DNA from: Myxococcales bacterium
GTDB taxonomy: Bacteria; Myxococcota_A; Polyangia; Haliangiales; Haliangiaceae
DNA length: 64,000 bases
Direction: 5' to 3'
Assembly (NCBI GenBank): GCA_016706545.1
Contig: JADJJK010000009.1
Location: 1-64,000 of the forward strand
Shown one piece after another: positions 1 to 10,313 of this stretch (its first letter is position 1; each line of letters starts with the position of its first letter). Below the pieces are notes generated by a model that saw only the letters and a program-made list of their open reading frames with translations, was not told the DNA's origin and searched no databases. Made by a program: the position numbers and the translations under genes.

Positions 1-316
1 ACGGTGGGTGGGTCGAGCACGGTGGGTGGGTCGGGCACGGTGGTCAGGGCAGGCATGGGCACGAGGTGTCGCGGAAACCTCCGCGGAAACGTAGCGCGGT
101 GGTCGGGTCAGAGCGCAGTGGTCGGGTCAAGCACGGCGGTCGAGGTGCGGGCACGGATCACGCCGCGGAACCCTCCGCGGAAGCGTGGAAGGATCAACGT
201 GCAGCGCGTTTTCTGCGGGGGCGGAGCGGGCAAGCGACCGACGCTGCGCGTGGCGGGTTGCCCGGGGGGCTCGCATTGACTACGCTGCCAGGCTCGAACG
301 GTCCGGGAGACCTCGC
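1..316. repeat. Non-coding G-rich leader with short repeats
   Basis: No convincing gene is seen. An 18-bp unit (CGGTGGGTGGGTCGAGCA and a one-base variant) is tandemly repeated at 2-19 and 20-37 and gives several GGG runs. A second motif, CGCGGAAACCTCCGCGGAA, occurs near 70-88 and again, with small changes, near 164-183. Its role is unknown. It lies directly upstream of a metal transporter, but no known metal riboswitch core could be recognised. Confidence 0.5.
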
Positions 317-1012
317 ATGTCCTTGCTCGCGGTTCTGGCGCTCGGCTTCTTTCTGGGGATGCGGCACGCGACCGACGCGGATCACGTCGTCGCGGTCACC
401 ACCATCGTCAGTCGCGAGCGCACGGTGCGCGCGGCGATGGGGGTGGGCGCCTTGTGGGGCATCGGGCACACGTTGACCATCTTCCTGGTCGGCGGCGCGA
501 TCGTGCTCTTTGGCCTGACCATCCCGGCGCGGCTGGGGCTGTCCATGGAGTTCTCGGTGGCGGTGATGCTGGTCGTCCTCGGCGTGATGAACGTGACCGG
601 CGCCATGCAGCGCCTCGAGGAGGCCGCGCACGAGGGCAAGGCCGGCGCGGGGGACGCCGGCGCGCACTCCCACGGCAGGCGGGGCAGCGCTCGGCCGCTC
701 ATCATCGGGATCGTGCATGGGCTCGCGGGTTCGGCCGCGATCGCGCTCCTGGTGCTGGCCACCATCCGCGACACCGGCAGCGCGCTGCTCTACCTCCTGG
801 TCTTTGGCGCTGGCACGGTGCTCGGCATGATGCTGCTGACCAGCGCGATGGCGATCCCGGTCGCCGCGGCGTCGCGGCGGTTCGGCTCGCCGGGTCGCAC
901 GCTCGCGCGCGTCACCGGCCTCGCGAGCATCGCGTTCGGCTTGTTTCTCGCGTACCAGATCGGGTTTGTGGATGGTCTGTTCCTGGACCATCCGACGTGG
1001 AGCCCCAAGTAG
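317..1012 (+). CDS. Nickel/cobalt transporter-like membrane protein
   Basis: A 231-aa multipass inner-membrane protein likely to import or export Ni2+ or Co2+. Residues 16-23 read RHATDADH, which contains the HX4DH signature of the NiCoT family and its UreH/HupE-like relatives. About six hydrophobic segments are visible. A His-containing hydrophilic loop (AHEGK...AHSHGRRG) near residues 105-125 could bind metal. It is shorter than classical NiCoT proteins (about 330 aa), so it fits the short UreH-like branch better. The ATG at 317 starts MSLLAVLALGFFLG, directly at the first membrane segment; upstream in-frame codons run through low-quality sequence. It stands alone, convergent with the DTW-domain gene. 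Confidence 0.75.
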   Translation: MSLLAVLALGFFLGMRHATDADHVVAVTTIVSRERTVRAAMGVGALWGIGHTLTIFLVGGAIVLFGLTIPARLGLSMEFSVAVMLVVLGVMNVTGAMQRLEEAAHEGKAGAGDAGAHSHGRRGSARPLIIGIVHGLAGSAAIALLVLATIRDTGSALLYLLVFGAGTVLGMMLLTSAMAIPVAAASRRFGSPGRTLARVTGLASIAFGLFLAYQIGFVDGLFLDHPTWSPK

Positions 1013-1037
1013 CGGCGTCCACGAGCCCGTCGAGCCG

Positions 1038-1745
1038 TCAGCGTGGCAGCTCGCTCGCCATCCGCCGCGTCCACTCGCCGCGCGGATCATGGGCGAGCGC
1101 CGCCGCCGGCAGCCCGCCGGTGACCTCGTCATCGCGGAGCTTGCCGCGGAACCACAGCGTGCGCTCGACCATCACGCGGAACACCCCGAGCAACGCCGCC
1201 TCCACCGCCGGGCCGGCGTCTCCCTCCAGCACGCGCAGCGCCCGCGCGATCGCCTCGAGCGTGGCCAGCCCGCCAGGCTGCGGCTCCTGGCGCAGGCGGT
1301 ACTCGCTGGGCGCGCTGTCCGCCAGCGTGACACACGCCATGCCCGCCAGCCCCGGGCCTCGCCTCCGCATCTTGCTCGCCTGGGGCCAGTTGCCGTCTGG
1401 AACAAACAGCGCGATCGGCAACGCGCTGCCGGCGTACGCCTCGATCGGCACCGCGTCCGCCGCTGGAAACAGCACCAGCGGCAGCTCGCCCTGCAACGGC
1501 GGTGGGTCGAGCAGCCGCCCCGATTGCCCCACCAGCTCGAACCTGGCCCGCTCCAGACACCGCGCCGCGAGCTGCCCCGTGTTGCTCGCCTTGCGCGCCT
1601 CGCGGTGATGCACCAGCACCGTCAGCCGCGTCCGCGTCCGCAGCCGCGGCACCAGCGCGCAGATGCACAGCCCCAGCGGTAGCTGGCACCTGCCGCAGCA
1701 GTCTTTCAGCTCTCGCTTGCGCCTTTGCACCGTCGTCCCCAGCAT
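1038..1745 (-). CDS. DTW-domain tRNA-uridine aminocarboxypropyltransferase
   Basis: A 235-aa DTW-domain protein. Characterised relatives (TapT/YfiP type) transfer the 3-amino-3-carboxypropyl group of SAM to a uridine in tRNA. The N-terminus carries a Cys cluster (CCGRCQLPLGLCICAL, about residues 16-31) suited to zinc binding, then LTVLVHHREA, and the motif DGNW at the place of the family DxTW. The start ATG at 1745 gives MLGTTVQRRKRELKDCC; the longer in-frame extension is Arg-rich without family character. It is convergent with the upstream transporter. The substrate position on tRNA cannot be told from sequence. Confidence 0.8.
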   Translation of the reverse strand: MLGTTVQRRKRELKDCCGRCQLPLGLCICALVPRLRTRTRLTVLVHHREARKASNTGQLAARCLERARFELVGQSGRLLDPPPLQGELPLVLFPAADAVPIEAYAGSALPIALFVPDGNWPQASKMRRRGPGLAGMACVTLADSAPSEYRLRQEPQPGGLATLEAIARALRVLEGDAGPAVEAALLGVFRVMVERTLWFRGKLRDDEVTGGLPAAALAHDPRGEWTRRMASELPR

Positions 1746-1901
1746 ACGGCCGAGCTCGCGCGCCACACAACCGCCCGTGGGTTCACATCTTGGCGCGGTT
1801 CGCCGTCCGCAGGGCCATCGCTCATGGCGAGGACGCTCCGCTGCCACGCGCGTGGAGCCTCCAAGCTCACCGCCAGCTCGCCGCGCCTGCGGACCGCGGC
1901 G

Positions 1902-2933
<1,032 letters not shown>

Positions 2934-3012
2934 GGATACCTCCAGCGCGAGAGACCTCGCAGGACGCATGCCAAAGATAAGCGCCCGAGATCACTGACGC
3001 GAACCCTCGTCG

Positions 3013-3050
3013 TGTCCGAAATCCGGCGGACAAACGTCCGGCCGCCGGAC
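3013..3050. promoter_or_regulatory. Dyads upstream of recA, candidate SOS operator
   Basis: TGTCCG-N8-CGGACA is a perfect dyad at 3013-3032, and GTCCGG-CCG-CCGGAC follows at 3036-3050. Both lie 80-115 bp upstream of the recA start. The six-base arms with an eight-base spacer resemble the geometry of LexA boxes, but the sequence is not the E. coli or Myxococcus consensus as I know them. Assignment as a repressor site is inference. Confidence 0.4.
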
Positions 3051-3163
3051 AAGAACCCGGACAGCGCCGGGCGTTGCAGCGGCGCTTCAGCGGCCGCGTC
3101 TGCCGCGTCTGCCTGCGGCGGCCGGCTCAGCCCGCTCAGCCGCTGCGCCCCGTCGAATCCTCG

Positions 3164-3201
3164 TCCTCGCCGCTCCTCGCCGCTCCTCGCCGCTCCTCGT
3201 A
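3164..3201. repeat. 10-bp tandem repeat
   Basis: The unit CTCGCCGCTC is repeated about three and a half times in the non-coding stretch between recA and the small lipoprotein gene. No function is evident. Confidence 0.6.
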
Positions 3202-3251
3202 GCCCCTGCCGCTCCCCGCCACCCTCCGCCCCTTGCCGCGCCGCACCTGCC

Positions 3252-3446
3252 TCAGTGCTTCTTGTGCTTGTCGTGGCCGCGGCCGTTGTCGTGCTTCTGG
3301 TGCTTCTGATGCTTGTGGTGGCCATTGCCGGGTTGCACGTACACCGGGCGGCCGCGCGGCGCGGGCCTGGTGCGAACGACGCAAGCCCCCACGACCAAGG
3401 TCACGAGCAGGGCGGCGATGATCCAGTGAACATGGCGACGAATCAT
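3252..3446 (-). CDS. Small His/Lys-rich lipoprotein
   Basis: A 64-aa protein with a hydrophobic N-terminal segment (residues 7-20) ending in LVVGAC, a good lipobox, so the mature protein would be a lipidated peptide of about 44 residues anchored in the envelope. The mature part begins VVRTRPAPRGRPVYVQPG and ends in a His/Lys-rich tail (HHKHQKHQKH...HDKHKKH). Such tails can bind metal ions or nucleic acid or lipid phosphates; this is inference. I chose the ATG at 3446 because it gives a typical signal-peptide N-terminus (MIRRHVHW). No family is recognised. Confidence 0.6.
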   Translation of the reverse strand: MIRRHVHWIIAALLVTLVVGACVVRTRPAPRGRPVYVQPGNGHHKHQKHQKHDNGRGHDKHKKH

Positions 3447-3471
3447 CCGCCCACGGTACACCAACTGGGGG

Positions 3472-4176
3472 ATGGATCAGTACGATTGGCGCGTGTGGAC
3501 GCGCGTGCTGCAGATCGTCAAGCGGCCCTTGTGGGTGTCTGTAGCTTGCATCTCCCTGCTGGGGCTGGGCAGCGAGCTGCTGCACCACGCCGCGCCCTCC
3601 TCGGTCACCGACGGGGCGCTGCCCAAGCTCTCGCTCAGCTTCGAGGGCAACCTGCCGACCTGGTTCGCCTCGAGCTTGCTGCTGCTGCGCGCTGGCGGCC
3701 GCTGCGATTGCGCAAGATCTTGCACAGTCACGCCGCGGGTCGTGGTGGGCGTTGGCGGGGATGTGTACCTGGGCTTCGCTGGATGAGGCGGCGGAGCTGC
3801 ACGAGCACCTGGGCGGGCTCTTTGGCACCGGCGGGGTGCTGTACTTTGACTGGGTGATAAGCGCCGCGGTGCTGGTGCTGGCGGCGGCGGTGGCGCTGTG
3901 GCCATGGCTGCGCGAGCTGCCGCGCGCGACGCGGCGGCGCATGATGACGGCGGGCTTCGTGTACGTTGGCGGCGCGCTGCTGATGGAGCTGCCGCTTGGC
4001 TGGTGGACCGAGCGGGCCGGCCCGGACAGCCTGGGCTATGCGCTGATCGACTGGGTGGAGGAGACGCTGGAGCTGTGCGGCGCGAGCCTGATGCTGCTGG
4101 GGCTGCTGGCGCACCTGGCGCAGCAGGCGCCCGCGGGGGAGGCGGCGTCGGGCGCAGGCGGTGCAGGGGCCTCGCC

Positions 4177-4180
<4 letters not shown>
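3472..4180 (+). pseudogene. Polytopic membrane protein, frameshifted
   Basis: The N-terminal part (MDQYDWRVWTRVLQ..., from 3472) and C-terminal part (...ALAGMCTWASLDEAAELHE..., ending 4180) read as one roughly 235-aa protein with about five membrane helices only if one base is skipped near 3685-3692, in CTGCTGCTGCGCGCTG. Frame 1 ends at 3785; the second frame has no good start of its own. So it is either a real frameshift or a sequencing error. The C-terminal half ends in a 4-bp ATGA overlap with the next membrane-protein gene, which suggests the two are translationally coupled and work together. Function unknown. Confidence 0.6.
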
Positions 4181-5211
<1,031 letters not shown>

Positions 5212-5249
5212 AACACAGCCAGCAAGGGGCGATGGCCCCGCCGCGCGAG

Positions 5250-5561
5250 CTACGAGCCCAGGTGCAGCGCCTCGGCCAGGCGCTTGACGGTGGCGGTCTC
5301 CGCCGCGGTCAGCTTGCCGTCAGCCAGCGCGGCCTCGACGAGGTGGTCGACCACCGCCTGGCGCTCCGGCTCGGGCAGCGCGGCGACGGTGGCGACCGCG
5401 TCGGCGGTGCCCTCGAAGTGCCGGACGGCGTCGCGCTCTGCCTCGCTGAGGCCGTGCTGGGACATCTCCGCCTCGAGCAGCGCCCGCTCCTCCTCCGTCA
5501 TCATCCCGTCCGCCGCGAGGACCTCCGCAAGCAAGTGACAGCGCGCGACTCCTGGAAGCAT
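5250..5561 (-). CDS. TerB-like helical protein
   Basis: A small (about 103 aa) all-helical protein resembling the tellurite-resistance TerB/DUF533 fold: two helical repeats with acidic motifs LAADGMMTEEERALLEAEM and ALADGKLTAAETATVKRLA, each with the D-G-x-(M/L)-(T/S)-x-x-E pattern of this family. TerB-like domains are thought to bind metal or act as adaptors at the membrane. The start is uncertain: an upstream in-frame ATG at 5648 would add 29 residues that look non-coding. It is convergent with the membrane-protein operon and divergent from the HEAT-repeat gene. Confidence 0.6.
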   Translation of the reverse strand: MLPGVARCHLLAEVLAADGMMTEEERALLEAEMSQHGLSEAERDAVRHFEGTADAVATVAALPEPERQAVVDHLVEAALADGKLTAAETATVKRLAEALHLGS

Positions 5562-5699
5562 GCGCCATGGTGAACGGAAACCGGCGCGCCGCGCAAGTAG
5601 TGGGGCGAGCTTGGCGCGGGCGGCACCGGCGCTCCCGACGAAGCCCATGGCGCAGCCAGCGCTGGCGAGTCATCCCGCGACGGTGGTACGACTTGGGTC

Positions 5700-7883
5700 A
5701 TGAGCGATGCCAAGCCGCCCCCCGAGGGCAAACCGGTCAGCGAGGCCGCCGCCGCGCCGGTTGCGGGGAGCGCTGGCACGACCGCGCCGACCGCGGCGAC
5801 CGCGGCTGCCGGCGCGACTGCGGCGACCGCCGCGGCCAGCTCTACTCCTGTCTCTACTCCCGGCGCGTCTGCCGGAGTAGCTGCCTCTTTTGCATCCACG
5901 AGCCCCCCCATGCCGCAAGAGATCCCCGACTTCGAAGAACGCAAGCTCGCCACCAGCGAGCTCCGCGAGTTCGCCGAGCTCATCGATGTCCAGGCGATGA
6001 TCGGCCACCTGACCGACGGCCGCAGCCACGTGCGCATCAACGCTGCGCGCGCGCTGGGCGTCAAGGGCGCGGAGGCAAGCGCGGCGGTGCCCACGCTGGG
6101 CCTCTTGTTGCGCGACAGCGTCCCCGCGGTGCGGCGAGACGTCGCCATCTCGCTGGGGCGCATCGGCAAGGACGCGGTGGGCGCTGCGGCGTACCTGGTG
6201 AGCGCGCTGGGCGACAGCGACGCCGACGTGGCGTCCGAGGTGTTCGACACCGTGGCCGCGCTCGGCGCCGCGGCGTGCGACGCGCTCCTGGCCGGGCTCG
6301 ACGCGGGCGAGGAGCAGCACGGGCGGCGGGTGGCCGAGCTGGTGGCGCGCCTGCCTGGCGCGGTGGAGCTGTTGTGTGAGGCGTTCCGCAGCCCGGCGGT
6401 GAACGTGCAGGTCAACGCCGCGCTGGGGCTGGGCCTCCTGGGTGGCGCCAAGGTGGGCGCTGGCATGGCGCTGCTTTTGGGCGCGCGCACCGGCGGCGAC
6501 GCGCGCACCCGCGAGGCGGTGCGCACCGCGCTGGAGCTGCTCAAGGACGACGCGCCAGCCGCGCCGACCGCGTCCACGGTGGACGGCTTCGAGGACCGGC
6601 TCTTGACCGCGGCGCAGCTCGACCAGCAGGCCGCGAAGGTGACGGCGGTGGGGGTGGATGGCTTCGCGGTGTGCCTGCAAGACGGGCGCGACCTGGTGCG
6701 CGCCAACGCCGCCACCGCGCTGGGCGCGTTGGGCGTTCCGGCGGTGGCGCACATTGGCTCGCTGGGCGCGCTCCTGCGCGACGACTCGTCGCGGGTGCGC
6801 CTGGCGGCGGCGGCGGCCATCGACCGGCTGGGCGACGCCGCGGTGGTGCAGGCCGCCAAAGATCTGGTGGGGGCGCTGCGCAGCGCGGACCCGGCGGTGG
6901 CCGAGGCCTGCGCCAAGGTGCTCGCCGCCAAAAAGACGCGCGTGCTGGGCGCGCTGATCCGCGGCCTGGAGACCGACGACGAGACCCACGGACGCCGCAT
7001 CCTGACGCTGCTCAACGTGTTGCCGGACGCCTCCGAGGTGCTGGTGGATGCGTTCGCGAGCCCGGCGGTGAACGTGCAGGTCAACGCGGCGATGGGCCTT
7101 GGCATGCTGGGCCCCGAGCGCGTGGGCAAGGGCAGAAAGGCGCTGGAGGGCGCGCGCACCGGCGGCTTCGCGCAGACCCGCGACGCGGTGTTCAAGGCGC
7201 TGGCCGTGCTGGATGGGCCCAAGGCCACCGGCCCGAGCGCGATCGACGTGCCCGGCTTCGAGACGCAGGTGCTTGGCAGCGAGGCGTTCGCCAGCGCCGC
7301 CGGCCTGCGCGTGGAGGACCTGGCCGCGTACACGCAGGATGGCCGCGCGCCCGTGCGCGCCAACGCCGCCACCGCGCTGGGCACGCTGGGCGCCGCCGCG
7401 CGCGGCATGGTGCAGACCCTGGGCGCGCTCCTGCGCGATGACGACACCGCGGTGCGCATCGCCGCGGCGCGCGCGCTGGACAAGCTGGGCGATGAGGCTG
7501 TGCGCGAGGCGGTGGCGGCGCTGGTGGGCGCGCTGCGCGGCGACGCCGAGGTGGCCAAGGTGTGCGCCGGCATCTTGGCCGCGCGCAAGGTCCGCGTGCT
7601 GGCTGGCCTGGTGCGCGGCCTGGAGACCGACGACGAGACCCACGCTCGCCGCATCCTGGAGCTGGTCTGCGCGCTGCCGGACGCGGGCGAGGTGCTGGTG
7701 GACGCCTTCGCCAGCCCCGCCGAGAACGTGCAGGTCAACGCGGCGATGGGCCTTGGCATGCTGGGGCAAAAGCGCGCCGGCGCCGCCGGCCGCAAGGCGC
7801 TGGAGGGCGCGCGCACCGGCGGCTTCGCTCGCACGCGCGACGCCGTGTTCAAGGCGCTCGCCGCGCTCGATCAGACGCCGTAG
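5700..7883 (+). CDS. HEAT-repeat protein with triplicated module
   Basis: A 727-aa cytoplasmic protein. Residues 1-75 are an Ala/Thr/Pro-rich disordered segment; the rest is HEAT-like repeats (PBS-lyase type) with recurring motifs such as RINAARALG, VRANAATALGALG and VQVNAAMGLGMLG. The array is organised as three large modules of about 220 residues, each holding an AVNVQVNAA(L/M)GLG(L/M)LG block followed by ALEGARTGG. Such superhelices usually act as protein-binding scaffolds. The ATG at 5700 is the first in frame. Partner unknown; the adjacent genes are on the other strand. Confidence 0.8.
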   Translation: MSDAKPPPEGKPVSEAAAAPVAGSAGTTAPTAATAAAGATAATAAASSTPVSTPGASAGVAASFASTSPPMPQEIPDFEERKLATSELREFAELIDVQAMIGHLTDGRSHVRINAARALGVKGAEASAAVPTLGLLLRDSVPAVRRDVAISLGRIGKDAVGAAAYLVSALGDSDADVASEVFDTVAALGAAACDALLAGLDAGEEQHGRRVAELVARLPGAVELLCEAFRSPAVNVQVNAALGLGLLGGAKVGAGMALLLGARTGGDARTREAVRTALELLKDDAPAAPTASTVDGFEDRLLTAAQLDQQAAKVTAVGVDGFAVCLQDGRDLVRANAATALGALGVPAVAHIGSLGALLRDDSSRVRLAAAAAIDRLGDAAVVQAAKDLVGALRSADPAVAEACAKVLAAKKTRVLGALIRGLETDDETHGRRILTLLNVLPDASEVLVDAFASPAVNVQVNAAMGLGMLGPERVGKGRKALEGARTGGFAQTRDAVFKALAVLDGPKATGPSAIDVPGFETQVLGSEAFASAAGLRVEDLAAYTQDGRAPVRANAATALGTLGAAARGMVQTLGALLRDDDTAVRIAAARALDKLGDEAVREAVAALVGALRGDAEVAKVCAGILAARKVRVLAGLVRGLETDDETHARRILELVCALPDAGEVLVDAFASPAENVQVNAAMGLGMLGQKRAGAAGRKALEGARTGGFARTRDAVFKALAALDQTP
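6390..7870 (+). repeat. Three ~660-bp coding repeats
   Basis: The string AACGTGCAGGTCAACGC recurs at 6402, 7071 and 7725, spacings of 669 and 654 bp, and the surrounding sequence is also similar. This marks a recent internal triplication inside the HEAT-repeat gene, with the second and third copies the most alike. Confidence 0.8.
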
Positions 7884-8028
7884 CGACTGCTTGCCTCGCA
7901 AACCGGCGGACGAGCCCCAGCGCCTGGTGACCTGCCGGAAGGGCCAGGTCTGCGCGAGTGGCTGGCCTGCGCGGGTGCCGTCCCACAGTGTCGTCACTGT
8001 CGCCCGAGATCGCGGCCTCGAGCCTTCG

Positions 8029-8499
8029 CTACTTGTCCCGCCACCGCCACCAGGTGTGGCTGCGCGGCACCCAGTCTGGCGGATCGAGCCCGCACTGCTC
8101 CGCTTGCTCGCGATAGTCTCGATCGACGTCGTCGGACCGACACGCATTGAGCAATTCTTCCGCCTCCGTGCCCATCAACAGGTCCCTTGCCAGCTCCAGG
8201 TTGGAACGGCGTTCGAGTGCCCGCTCTGACGCCTCTTCGCCGCCCTGGAAGTAAAACAGGTCTCCGGTCTGCGCGGACCAGTCAACGAAAGCATCGCGTG
8301 CTTCGAGCGCCAGCGAAGCGTGCTGGCGAGCCCAGGCTCGATCATCTTGGGACCAGATAGCACCGCCCGCTGAGGCGCTTGCGATGGCCACGAGTTCCTG
8401 CATGAACCGCCGCATCGCCTCGCGGTACTGGGCCTGCTCGACTACCCGAGCATCCTTCAGAGCATCCGTAGCTCGATCTAGGCGGGAGGTCATCTTCAT
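8029..8499 (-). CDS. Putative immunity protein of the toxin locus
   Basis: A 156-aa acidic, mostly helical cytoplasmic protein (MKMTSRLDRATDALKDARVV...) with no recognised family and a Trp/Arg-rich C-terminus (HTWWRWRDK). Its ATG at 8499 overlaps by 4 bp (ATGA) the stop of the toxin frame just upstream. In polymorphic-toxin loci the gene immediately after the toxin C-terminus usually encodes its cognate inhibitor. The immunity role is inferred from that position only. It is the last gene of the minus-strand toxin operon. Confidence 0.6.
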   Translation of the reverse strand: MKMTSRLDRATDALKDARVVEQAQYREAMRRFMQELVAIASASAGGAIWSQDDRAWARQHASLALEARDAFVDWSAQTGDLFYFQGGEEASERALERRSNLELARDLLMGTEAEELLNACRSDDVDRDYREQAEQCGLDPPDWVPRSHTWWRWRDK

Positions 8500-10313
8500 G
8501 GAGCCGCTCCGAACGTGGCAATAGAGGCCCCACCATCAGCGGAGACGGCGACGATCGCTCGCATGCCTCCCGCTTCCACGACGACGCTGCGCGTCCCATT
8601 CTGGTTGTGACGCACAACGCTTTTCGTCCTTTTATCAGCGCGCGGGCCTCTTGAAGATACACATTCATCTCTGTAGCTGCCGAGGTCTGTGTGCCAAGTT
8701 CGCGTGCGTGTTTGTGAGCATGGTAGGCGCCGTCAGCTTCACTAGCAAAGCCGAGCTGATCTGCCGATGCTTGCACCTTCTCAGGGAGGGCTGCGTCATT
8801 CCATTGACCGAGCTTCGCGACTCGTGCCGAGGTTGGTCCACGCTGAGCGCTCACGTTTGTGCCCCAGTTGCTGTCGGCAACTGCGCGAGTGCCGCCATCC
8901 GCTGCTGCTTTCTCCTTGCATACTCTTTTCGCGGCGTCGCCGAGCACATCAAGGCCGTTGCCTAGCTCTTGTTGCGTCATCTGCTTGGTGATGCCGCGGA
9001 TCTCAGAGTCTGTCAATCTACGTCCTAGGCGCGATTGTTCCGCGGTCCGTAGTTGCATTTCTCGTTCGACAAGTTGCTTGAACACTGCTCACCTCTGCCT
9101 CGAAGAACTGCATCTGCGCCACCAGCTCGCGCACGGTCTTGGGCTTCTTGCCGAGGGCCCACTTGGCGGCTTGCTGGCGGAGCTGGGGATTCTTGAAGGC
9201 CTGCTCGTTGAACAGGTCCCAGAGGCGGATCTTGTCGCCTTCGCTCAGGTTCTCGAACAGCTTCGCCCGCGCGTCGCCCGGCTTGATGCCCAGGCTATCG
9301 AGGATGCCTTGCACCACGGTCTGGGCTCGCGCCTGCAGCCGCGACTCGAAGCGCAACCGGGCACCCGGCTTGCCGCCGTTGGTGCTGGATGACTCGAAGT
9401 AGGCATATGCATCGGGCGGGCCCTTGGTCTTGCAGAGCTCGACCAGCTTGATCAGGTCAGCGTCGGACAAGGCGTCGAGCGCGCGCCCGGAGATCTTGAG
9501 TTCGCCGTGAACGCTGACCTTGTTGGGCTCGATGGGCCGGAAGTGCTCGCTGGCGGCTTCGCCAAAGAGCTTGCGCAGGCGCTGCGCGGTCGCCGTGCGG
9601 TTCCACGAGAACTTGCTCCAGGCGTCCTTGGGCGTGGGCAGCTTGGTGTCGCCGTTCTTGACGGCGGCGGCTCGACGCGCCAGCCACTCGCCTGCGGCGG
9701 TGCTCTGGAAGCCCTTGCCAAAGCGCGTGCCCCGCAGGATGCCCATGGCCTGGCCCGCGCCAATGGCGGCGGCCCACATCACCAGCGCCTCGAGCAGCAC
9801 GCCGCACAGCGTACCGATGGCCTCCGCGAACTGCCGAGCGGCCGCATCGACCTTGGTGGCGTCGCCGCGGGCGTTCCAGACCTGGCCCAGGAACTTGCCG
9901 AACGAGCTGCCCACCTTGACTGCCGAGGAGGTGACCCACGCGGCGAGAAATCCTAGGCCGAGCCAGTGGAGCAGCACCATGCCGACCTCGAAGCCAGCCG
10001 CAGCGCCCGGCGCCGCGCCGGCCCCACCCGCGAGCGCGCCGATCGCTGCGCCGAGCGCGGTGGAGATGGCCAACACCGCGGCGGCTCCGACCAGCAGCAT
10101 GGCCATGGCCTCCAGGATGGACCACAGCGCCTCCTCCACGTGGCGGCGGATCGCGGCCGGCAGGTACTTCACGGACAACGAGACCGCGGCGCTCACGTCG
10201 CTCCACAGCTCCCCGGCCCGCTCGAGGAAGCCCGCGAGTCCTACGGCGTCCAGCGCGTTGTACGAGTGCGAGCCGGAGTTGACGACGCCGCGAAGGCTGC
10301 GAGCGAAGGTCAT
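8496..10313 (-). pseudogene. Polymorphic toxin: glycine-zipper module plus RNase-like tip
   Basis: Starts MTFARSLRG at 10313, overlapping the stop of the DUF4157 gene (ATGA). Residues about 20-190 hold a hydrophobic Ala/Gly-rich block (LVGAAAVLAISTALGAAIGALAGG) resembling the DUF6861-type glycine-zipper region of polymorphic toxins. The frame fails at about 9073 (EAEV, then stop at 9018) and resumes as VFKQLVEREMQLRT if one base is skipped. The toxin tip carries AYHAHKHARELG and NVYLQEARALIKG, like BECR-fold RNase toxins (Ntox50-like). A second break lies at the T4 run 8621-8624: adding one base gives SVVRHNQNGTRSVVVEAG and ends at a TGA overlapping the immunity gene. Either a decayed toxin or sequence errors. 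Confidence 0.6.

Noticed and set aside
1..316. Cobalamin or NiCo riboswitch before the metal transporter
   Set aside because: No conserved core motif of either riboswitch was found in the leader.
8342..9085. Separate 247-aa gene starting with GTG at 9085
   Set aside because: Its last 60 residues run out of frame over the immunity gene, and an in-frame TGA lies just before the GTG. It is better explained as the toxin C-terminus between two frameshifts.
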